This document shows positions 12,974 to 21,132 of a DNA stretch of 30,000 nucleotides, in pieces. How positions within the stretch are numbered: the stretch's first letter is position 1; every line of letters starts with the position of its first letter. The stretch comes from Guillardia theta CCMP2712 (Eukaryota; Cryptophyceae; Pyrenomonadales; Geminigeraceae). The notes beneath the pieces are model-generated. The model ran no database searches. It was not told the origin of the DNA and saw only the letters and a list, made by a program, of their open reading frames with translations. The position numbers were made by a program, and so were the translations under genes. The DNA lies in contig NW_005434572.1 of the NCBI RefSeq assembly GCF_000315625.1, positions 179,617 to 209,616 of the forward strand, given 5' to 3'.

Positions 12974-13510
12974 TGGGGATGCTGAAGAGCAGGAGGGCGA
13001 GAAAAAGGAGCAAGCGGAGGGAGGAGGGAGGAGGCAGGGAGGAAGGGGAGGAGGGGGGGAAAAAGTTTATGTAGTTGATGAGAATGTGAATATACATGTA
13101 GGGGTAGATGTCATCTTGTTGATATTCTGTGAGCGATGCAAACTTAATTGAAATGTAAGGATATTGTTAACGGAGGGTTTGATTCTAATGAAATTGTCGA
13201 TAGATCGCGATGAAATGGTCAAAGATCTCACACCTTGAACTCAATGCTCTCATGTTCTCACCAGGTTATGTGGAGATGATTGAGAAAACATCCGGTTAAG
13301 GAGAAAGGATTCTGTGTTATGCGCAGGGAAGTGAAGAAGGAATCGATATCAGCTCTTGCCGACGATAGAAGTTTGGTAGCAGAAAATCACATTCACACAC
13401 TATTGAGGAAGGAGATTGCCTGAGTTTTCTGTTCCTTTTCAATCCTCTGGCAGCAGTCAAACTACATGAAAGTAGATGCTCATTTGGTTGAAGTCGAGCT
13501 TGTTGATGCT

Positions 13511-13541
<31 letters not shown>

Positions 13542-13893
13542 CAGAGTTTGCTGATACTGAATATGAATCGAATCGACGATAACTTGAACTTCCCTTTCAC
13601 AAGTTTAATAATCGAAGAATGTGAACATTACATAAGAGGTTGCAGAAAGAATGCTAGAAGTATGTACAAGACCTGATAAACATGGGAGATTGCTAGTTTG
13701 AGGTAGAAGTGATATCATCGTTGAGGGAGGTTTCGGACAACAGCCGTGAAAAGATCGTTGAAGCAAGTTTGAACATTCTCTCCACTGCAGTCAAGAAAGA
13801 GGGGAAGGATTAGAAACGAAAAGACGAAAGAAAGGGAGGAGGAGAAAAAGAACAAAACAGTCAGCATTTCCAACATGAATCATCATCATCGTA
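12974..13893. other. Region between FHA and RJL 3' ends
   Basis: Two plus- and minus-strand genes converge here. The DNA is more AT-rich than its neighbours. A possible small plus-strand gene (13319-13582) is listed separately. The rest looks like 3' flanking sequence. Confidence 0.4.
13319..13582 (+). CDS. Possible small acidic protein gene
   Basis: A tentative two-exon model: ATG at 13319, donor AGTTTG|GTAGCAG near 13375, a 78-nt intron ending in a strong pyrimidine tract (TTTTCTGTTCC...TCTGGCAG), then an exon reading QSNYMKVDAHLVEVELVDAA followed by a short poly-Ala/poly-Asp stretch and a stop (TAA). It would give about 61 aa. The acceptor and the codon-like composition just after it are the only support. 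The frame is also open upstream of the ATG (VKEKGFCVMRREVKKE), so more exons are possible. No family is recognised. Confidence 0.22.
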
Positions 13894-14449
13894 TTAATCA
13901 TCAACACCAACAATAACCTCTCCACTCCTCGTGATCCCTTCACCAGCCTCAATGCAATCATCCCAAGGTTTGTTCGAATTCATCATCGTCATCATCACAT
14001 CTCTCAACCTGTTTGCAGATGTTTCGAAGTACAAGTAACCGTTCTTGTTCGCCCATGCTTGCGCTTCCTTGGGTTTCACTTCTCTGCTCTTGCTGTCGCA
14101 CTGCCCACAAACGTCAGGGAGGAGGAAGACAACGAGTTACCATGACAGGTAAGGAATGGCAGCACAAGAAATGAAACTGAGAATTTGGCAGAGGGGAGAG
14201 GGGTGGAGAGGAGGAGGGAGTGAGAAGGGAAAGAGGAAGGATGAAGGATGAAGGAGGGAGGAAGTAAGAGTGAAGAGGGAGCATGGAGGATTGGACGACA
14301 AGTGTTTCCTCCTACCTTGTTCCCACAGACAGCGACCTGCATGTCCTTCGCCCCATGTTTGTACGCCTCCTGCACCCAACCTTCCAGCGCCTCGAAGCTC
14401 GCGCGATTGCTCACATCGAACACTAGGATCGCCTGCAACACTGCTTCAG

Positions 14450-14536
<87 letters not shown>

Positions 14537-14540
14537 TCAG

Positions 14541-14572
<32 letters not shown>

Positions 14573-15333
14573 AAGCACTCTCCCTCCCTCCCTCCTCCTC
14601 TCAGCGTCGTCTCACCCCCTGAGCATCGCGATAGAACTCGTTGCGCACGTCGAAGTACTCCGGCCCTCCCGCAAGGTCCCAAAAGTTCGCCTTCACCTGC
14701 ATGGAGGGTGAGGGAGGAAGCAGCAGGGGAGGCCAAGGGGAGCAGGGCGATGGTGGGGAGAATGGAGAAGAGGTTGTGGATAGTAATGGTGATGATGATA
14801 ACAATATGCAGAACGACTAGTCTGCGGTGCTGATTGTGATGCACAAGAAATCTTGAGACAGTGACGTTGTCGATAATGAGATGATAAGAATGGGCAGAGA
14901 AGATAAAATGTCATGATAGGAAACAGATGACGATGCAAAGAGGATTTCCCAGTTGCGCTGGACCTGCTGGTTGCTCACAACGACCGATTTCACGCCGTAG
15001 TCCACGCCGATGGTTGAGATGTATTTGGAGACGAACTGAACGACAGGAAGGCAGAGAGTAAGAGAATTTCAGGGCACAGGGAGGAAGAACATGCACGGGA
15101 AGGAGGGGGGAAGGAGGAGAGGGGAGAGGGGAGGGGAATCGAAAGTAAAGGGAAAATGAGATGCAGGGAGGGCAGGAATGGAGAGGGAAGACTGGGAAGA
15201 TGCTGACCTTCTCCTCGCAGTATCTCTTGATCAGACAGGATTTACCACATCCTGCGTCCCCCATGCTGATGATTTTGATGCGGATAACATTCCTCTTTGG
15301 CGGTTTCGGCACTGTAATGCTAGTTCGCTCCAT
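13894..15333 (-). CDS. RJL-family small GTPase (RBJ/DNAJC27-like, no J domain)
   Basis: Five exons, 15333-15208, 15035-14964, 14696-14616, 14432-14316 and 14100-13894, all in phase 0, give 200 aa. The motifs are clear: P-loop GDAGCGKS (25-32), switch I STIG with T50 after FVSKYI, G3 WDLAGG (72-77), NKCD (131-134) and ETSA (158-161). The signature strings VSKYISTIGVDYGVKSV, DVRNEFYRDAQGAILVFDVSN and GYLYFETSA are those of the RJL family, whose animal members (DNAJC27) add a C-terminal J domain. Here the protein ends at GVDD soon after SNKPWDDC, so there is no J domain. There is no C-terminal prenylation cysteine, and G3 has Gly where Ras-like proteins have the catalytic Gln. RJL distribution across eukaryotes has been linked to flagella (family knowledge). 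Intron 3 holds a (CTGCTC)n array. Confidence 0.92.
14451..14573. repeat. (CTGCTC)n hexanucleotide array
   Basis: About 15 CTGCTC units, a short break (TTCAGCCTC), then four or five more. It lies in the intron between exons 3 and 4 of the RJL gene. The same unit encodes the Gln/Glu run of the NOP9-like protein at 4324-4363. Confidence 0.93.
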
Positions 15334-17112
15334 GTTTCACGGTAGCCTGGATAAGAAAGAGAACGAGCCTGAGTATTCATGAAGAGCATACCAACCCTCC
15401 ATCATGAAGAGCATACCAACCCTCCATCATGAAGGCCATACCAACCCTCCATCACGAAGACCATACCCATTCCTACTGGTAGCGAACACGTTCTTTCTTT
15501 GCATCTTATCACCATCAACCTACTTCCCCGACCTTCCCTGCCACCCGGCTTCTTCGAGAAAGTAATCCTATGTTTCTTCAACTAAGTACAGATCAGTGTA
15601 CGCTCTCCTTTCAACCATCCCTCTCTGGCGCTCTCCCTTCCTGCCTCCACTCCAAGTAATTTCAAACACTCTTATGCTGGTCCTATTGATACAACTTCAC
15701 TTACATCCCTCGTCTAATCTCCTATTGTTCGTACATCTGTGTTGAACACCATGCTTGTTCCTGCCCTATTCGTTCTCGAACTTGATGCCCCACGTATCTT
15801 CATGCACACAATCGTCTCAATGATCGATATCTCTCCTCTCCTTCCCTGTTTCTCTCCCTCTCCCTCTCCCTCTCCTCTTCTTCTTAGCATCTTCCCGCCA
15901 ACGACGTTGATTCCATTGCGCCATCAGTTAAAATTTCACAACGACGACCCCCTTGACCCGATCACCACCCACCCCACCTATTTATCACAATTTCAACGAT
16001 GACCCCCATGACCCGATTACCACCTACCCGTGGTTATGAATCGTAAGACCCATCACCCTGTGCAAGTCAACTATCTTGCAAGAGTACCCATAAAACTACC
16101 AGAAATTCCTCTCATATGTACCCGTCATATGTTGGTAGCTCTAATTATACCTGTGAGTATACCCCTCCCTTCATCAACCCACCCCACAAAATTTCTGATG
16201 ACCCCACCATTGGATCACCCACCCCTGTAGTCTTCTCCAGAGCATGGTGGGGTACTCAAAAGGATTCGGAGGGGGTACTTTGGGTGCAATAACAGTAACG
16301 GATATAACGGAATTCGCCACGCGGCGGCGAGGAGATAAGAGGCAATGCTGGAGGGCAGCCGGAGAAGGCGGGGGATGCTGGGGCGCGAGAGGCGGAAGAT
16401 GGCAGGAAGAAGTACCAGAGGGAGGAGGAGGAGAGACAAGGTTGGATACAGGGAGTGAAGGAAGGAAGGAAGCAAGGAGCCAAGGAAGGAAGCAGCATAC
16501 CAGCGTTGAGGTGGAGGTGGGTAAGGTGATATAGGCTGAACATGAAGGAGGCCATCGAGGTAGGAGGCAGGTCGATGATTGTTTGAGGATTTTCATCTTA
16601 TGAATGGAGAGGGGGAGGGAATGGAGGAAGGTGTCCTGAAGAGACCCAGATGGGCAAACGGAAATGCAGGGCCCAATGGGAAGGGGCACTGAGATGGTGG
16701 TACAGTGAGAGGAAGGGACAAACGAGGCGCACGGAAATGTAGGAGGATTTAGTGAAGATAGAAGAGTTGCAAACATACACAGGAACAATTGAAGAATGAA
16801 GAAGACATGAGATGTCTGGATAGCGTAGTCAACAAAAATGATCCCGGGTGATGGCGAGAACAAGGAGTTCTGGAATCCTTCCACAAAATTATGCATGAGG
16901 GAGGGTAGAATTTTCTTATAACACACTCTGTATTTATGTTGATGTCAGTATCCCGTGAGTTTGCGAGTTGTGATGCTACCATGAAATACATGATTGAATT
17001 TACAAAGTTCTTGTTCTGTATCTTACTCTACGTGCCGTCTAGGTGCAGCTTGAAGTCTCGCTTCTAGCTTTATCGAACCTCTTGGAACCAATTTCGGATT
17101 GCCAAGTGCACG
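15334..17112. other. Long divergent upstream region (RJL / delta-COP)
   Basis: No gene is supported. It holds a 25-bp tandem repeat next to the RJL start. C-rich DNA at 15470-16250 carries two similar segments (CAACGACGACCCCCTTGACC at 15938 and CAACGATGACCCCCATGACC at 15993). At 16240-16290 are GGGGTACTC and GGGGGTACTTTG words, followed by purine-rich DNA to about 16730. A minus-strand frame is open at 16174-16926 but starts with GTG and is low in complexity. Confidence 0.5.
15376..15470. repeat. 25-bp tandem repeat, about 3.7 copies
   Basis: The unit begins ATGAAGAGCATACCAACCCT and continues with CCATC. The first two copies are essentially identical, and the third and fourth carry substitutions (GGCC, then ACGAAGACC). 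It starts about 40 bp upstream of the RJL start codon, on the promoter side. Confidence 0.9.
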
Positions 17113-18676
17113 ATGGTCGTCCTGTCCGCATCCTTGACCTCCAAGACGGGCAAGCCGCTGGTTGCTCGCCAATTCGTCGAAATGAACAGAATCCGTATTG
17201 AAGGACTCCTTGCTGGGTTTTCGAAGCTCGTCGACACCAAAAACCAGCATACATATGTGGAAACAGAGGTTGTGCGATATGTCTATCAGCCTATGGAAGA
17301 GCTTTATCTATTGCTCATCACCAACAAGTCTAGTAATATCATAGAGGATCTGGAAACATTGAGGTTGCTTGCAAAGCTGGTAACAGTCTTTATCCACGTA
17401 TGTGCTCCTGACTTGTTGTGGGCAGGTCCCGGAATTTTGTCCAAGTCTTGACGAGGAGGGAGTGAAAGAGCACTGCTTCGAGCTGATCCTCGCATTCGAT
17501 GAAGTTCTGGCGATGGGCCACCGTGAAACAATTAACCTCCAGCAAGTGAAAACTGCCCTGGAAATGGAGAGCCACGAGGAGAAGCTCCACAACATGATCA
17601 GGCAGAGCAAGATCAATGAGGCCAAGGAGGAGGCCAAGAAGAAGGCCGCGGCCATTGACTCACAGAAGAAAGGCAAGATGGGTGGAATCTCAGGCATGAG
17701 CAGCAGTGGAATCGCCTCTGCCTTTGCGGACGACGATCGCCGTCCCATGTACGATGCACAGGTCATGTCCACCAACGAGCCTGTGCGCAAGACCGGGCCC
17801 CCGAAGGGAAAAGGAATGCAGCTCGGCAGCAAGACGAAGCAGTCCAACGACGTGCTCAAGGCTCTTGAAGCTGAGGATGAACTCATGGGGATGGTCTCGA
17901 AGGCTTCAGCTCCTTCTGCCCAAAGTGGCGGCAGGCAGGCCAGCGCTCCGTCTGCTCTGCAGAGCGTCACCCTCAAGATCGAGGAGAAACTGCTCGTGCG
18001 CCTCACCCGTGACGGGACGTTGGAGAACTTGGAGGTTCGTGGAGAGCTCAAGATGTGTGTCAACGATCCGGAGGCTGCGTACACGAGGGTCCAGGTAACG
18101 CACAAGGCGTCTTCTGCATTCCAGTTCAAGACTCACCCTAACATCAACCGCGGACTGTGGACGGAAGAGAGCGTCCTCTCCCACCGAGACCAGGCCAAGA
18201 GCTTCCCTGTTGGGAACGAGCTGGGAGTGCTCAAGTGGCGGCTGCCGTCAGGATCCGAGTCCATGCTCCCCATCTCCGTGAGCTGCTGGCCATCTGCCGT
18301 TGGTAACAACGTGACTGTCAACCTCGAGTACGAAAGCGCCTCCCATCTGGAAGTGTCAAACCTCAGGATCGTCGTCCCCTGCCCCTCTCAAGCGACAATA
18401 TCAGACGTGGCTGAAGGAGACGCGAGGTACTTGAGCAAGAACGGGACTGTCGAGTGGAGGGTGGAGCTGGTGGACGACTCGAATCGGAGCGGCTCGCTCG
18501 AGTTTAGCGTCAACGACTGCGACCCTGAGTCGTTGTTCCCGATCCAAGTCACTTTTGTCTGCAAGGGTAACTTGGCGGAGATGTCCATTGCAGGAGTGAG
18601 CGACGCGAGATCGGGGAAGGCTCTCACGTTTTCAGGAGATCCTCTGCTGGAGGTGGAAGAGTATCAGATCCAGTGA
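17113..18676 (+). CDS. ARCN1: Coatomer subunit delta (delta-COP, archain)
   Basis: Two exons, 17113-17397 and 17426-18676, with a 28-nt intron (CCAC|GTATGTG and GGGCAG|GTCCC), give 511 aa, the same length as the animal protein. Delta-COP is a subunit of the COPI coat that retrieves cargo from Golgi to ER, within the adaptor-like F-subcomplex. Residues 1 to about 135 are the longin domain ([51 protein letters not shown]). After the junction come [20 protein letters not shown] and a charged helix [15 protein letters not shown]. The C-terminal mu-homology domain runs from about 271 ([20 protein letters not shown]) through [15 protein letters not shown] to the end at VEEYQIQ. The intron is strikingly short compared with others in this window. 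The function is a firm family transfer. Confidence 0.97.
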
Positions 18677-19145
18677 TTGATACAGGCAATGAAGAAAGAT
18701 CATTTTTTCACTCAGTGGCGCGCGATGTCTTCACAGAGTCACGCCCGGCCCTCCGGCCAGGCGGCTGAGTGCACTCATCATCCTATCTCCCCCTATCGGA
18801 CAAGGTGTTCCGAGACAAACTATAGCCTGTATTGTCCGATCCGAGTGTTGTGCGGCCGAACACTCAGTGATGGAATCTGCCACCCTGGCGTCACTGAGTC
18901 ACACCGGATTCAATGATGATGATCAGCGGATGTTCGCGCGTCGGATCCGTCATCACAGAGTCCGACTCTTTGACTCAGCCAGCGAGTCCGACGGTCATCA
19001 TCGGTCATCATCGGATCCCCACTGCCACAAACAGGTGACGGCCCCGAGACTGACCGTACTCAGTCTCCGGGCATCGGATGCCCCGGCCCGGAGAGATTAT
19101 GCTATATATACCCTGACACACGCCAAATGGACATCCAGGGAGCGA
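18677..19145. other. GAGTCA/TCGGAC-word island between delta-COP and tRNA-Glu
   Basis: The 18716-19090 stretch is dense with GAGTCA/TGACTC, GAGTCCGAC, TCGGAC/GTCCGA and ATCATCGG words, for example AGAGTCCGACTCTTTGACTC (18958) and two GGTCATCATC copies near 18993-19015. It resembles the islands at 4.5 and 7.2 kb. No gene is seen; the tRNA promoter lies at its right end. Confidence 0.6.
19103..19110 (+). promoter_or_regulatory. TATA box upstream of tRNA-Glu
   Basis: TATATATA lies 36 bp before the tRNA 5' end, with a CAA triplet at 19124-19126. Upstream TATA and CAA elements are known at plant and algal tRNA genes, so this fits RNA polymerase III start-site placement. Confidence 0.6.
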
Positions 19146-19217
19146 TCCTCAATCGTCTAGCGGTTAGGATACCAGGTTCTCACCCTGGAGACCGGGGTTC
19201 GATTCCCCGTTGAGGAA
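19146..19217 (+). tRNA. tRNA-Glu (anticodon CTC)
   Basis: A complete cloverleaf of 72 nt without intron. The acceptor stem TCCTCAA pairs with TTGAGGA plus discriminator A. The D-arm contains GTCTAGCGGTTAGGAT. The anticodon stem CCAGG/CCTGG holds the loop TTCTCAC with anticodon CTC. The T-arm is CGGGG-TTCGATT-CCCCG. The internal A and B boxes (TAGCGGTTAGG and GGTTCGATTCC) are present. CCA is not encoded, as in eukaryotic nuclear genes. Confidence 0.97.
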
Positions 19218-21132
19218 GTCTCCACCTCTACAACAGAAAGAGAGTCTCCCGGATATCTTTTTAACCTGTCATACTACTCCTGCCCTCTTTTTAAAACTGA
19301 GGTTACTACTTCGCCGTATGTCAGCGCAAAATAGAATTTTTAGTTTTGTACTGGATGTCATGGTGCTTCAGTACTACAACATGTCACTTTATTATGTGCA
19401 TGTTTTAAGAATTTTAAAATCTGAAGGGAGGAGCAGATTTACAGAGAAATATGTTTTACAGATACGTATCTCAGTACCAGTTTTCCAATGAAAAATATCT
19501 TTTTCAATGTTTATAACCTTGCGCCTTATAGTCATCGCCTTTACGTCGTAACAGATCCATTTGGCGAGCAGCCCACCCTTCCCCAAACATCTTGTACCCC
19601 TACCTCACCGCGTAAATTACCCCACCAAATGATACTTTCCCTACACCCCTTGCAGAGGAATTGTGTGATACCTCAAAAATGATTTTACATGTTCCCATCG
19701 CTCCACCCTACCCCCATCTGCTCCCTGGTTCACCAGCCGCTACGTATGGCCCCAGGCAACGTGGGTCCGGGTCAATGACCGGTGATGTCATAGAGCTCTT
19801 CGGTCATTGTGGTGATACCCACCAGTATCCCCAGGGCCAACGTAAGAAATTGTGTTGGGGAGCTTGAGGGGTAGGGTGGTTTCTTTGTGGATCTGTTTGT
19901 TTGTAACCCAGCGCTACAAATCAAAAACTTCATAAAATAGATTTTCGTCAATCTCTTGGTATCTCTCGGCTGCACAAATATTTGTAGGGATTTATTTCTA
20001 TATTATTTTTTGTTTAAAAACTTGTAGGGGTTGCAAGGCTTGTAGTCAAAAATTGTTGCTTTTTTCTCAAGTACGGGTGTATTATACTGATGAAGTACCC
20101 CCTTCAAAGAGAAAAGATTAATTATAAGCCTTACATGTCCATAGTCAACCCGATCTACACCCATGGAACCCCCTTGCAACAAATCCGACTTTTCACTACC
20201 GGTACTCTTTACCTTCAAATCCAGGCCGGAAGAAGGGTAGGTTGCGTGCAGTGATAAAGTCCAGCCAGATTGGTATGAAACGGGTGGGTACTGTATCACA
20301 TTAGCGGCTGGTGATGATGTCAAAGTTGGCGTATGCTCCATTCCATGGTCAGTCTGGGGGTCTGAGAATCAATCGAATTGGAGCTCAAGTTGTTGTCTAG
20401 TTTGGTTTTACGATATCCTTCTATAGCAAATATCATAATAAATTCAATCAAAGTGAGTACTTGATTCATGTCATCATAGTACCCCCTCCTTTCTGAAAGG
20501 ATCCTAATCAGAACTCTGCCATTATCCATTGCGTAAATTGTACCCCCATCCCCCCTACCCTATCAGCCAACGACCCACCACCCCTTTCTTTGTGCTGTGT
20601 ACCACCCCTCATCACCAACACCCCAAACTCTGAGCGAACGCCACCCGGTGACCCCATGGATCCTGCAGCCCTGGACCCTACCTTCATGACCCATGTTTAT
20701 CTGACCCCCACCCCCTTCATAAGGCGTTCCGTCAAGGTTTTCCTCAGTAACGAATTGCCTAGTTCACCCCTACCCACGTTCCACACAAGAATTCTCTTGC
20801 AACCCCACCCCCTCGAAACAGGCAGATTGCCACCGGTATTTCATAGTACCCCTGCGGGGAATACCCCCACCCCCCTCCTCCCAGTTCCGCCCATTCCTCT
20901 CCTCCTCTGCCCCACTCACTTACTCTCCTCCTTGTTCCCCTTTCCTCCCTCCTTCCACTTTCTCCTTCTGTTGGAGACTTCCTCCTCCAAACTCCGCATA
21001 GTGCTTACCTGCTCTTCCTCTTCCACTCGCCCTCCCTTCGTCTGCTGAAGGCTGCGCCCGAAAGTTTGTCCTCCCGTCGTCATCGTTCGATCCGCCTCCT
21101 CCCTGCGTGGAAGGTTGATTATCAACGGCACT
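19218..21132. other. Long region upstream of the NTT gene
   Basis: No gene is supported. The 19260-19560 part is AT-rich. From 19570 to 20930 there are repeated C-rich words on the plus strand: TGTACCCCTACC (19592), AGTACCCCCTTC (20093), AGTACCCCCTCC (20478), TGTACCCCCATCC (20539) and AGTACCCCTGCG (20845). Open frames are short and rich in Pro/Thr or Leu/Pro. The last 250 bp before 21133 are pyrimidine-rich and probably the 5' UTR and promoter. Confidence 0.5.
19258..19262 (+). terminator. Likely Pol III T-run terminator
   Basis: The first run of five T on the sense strand after the tRNA, about 40 nt beyond its 3' end. That is a little far, but no closer T4+ run is visible. Confidence 0.4.

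Noticed and set aside
15376-15470. CRISPR-like array
   Set aside because: The copies are direct head-to-tail repeats without unique spacers, in a eukaryotic promoter region.
16174-16926. Minus-strand open frame of 250 codons
   Set aside because: It begins with GTG, is rich in Pro/Ser/Leu through low-complexity pyrimidine DNA, shows no family pattern, and overlaps C-rich upstream words. It may be chance; transcription evidence would be needed.
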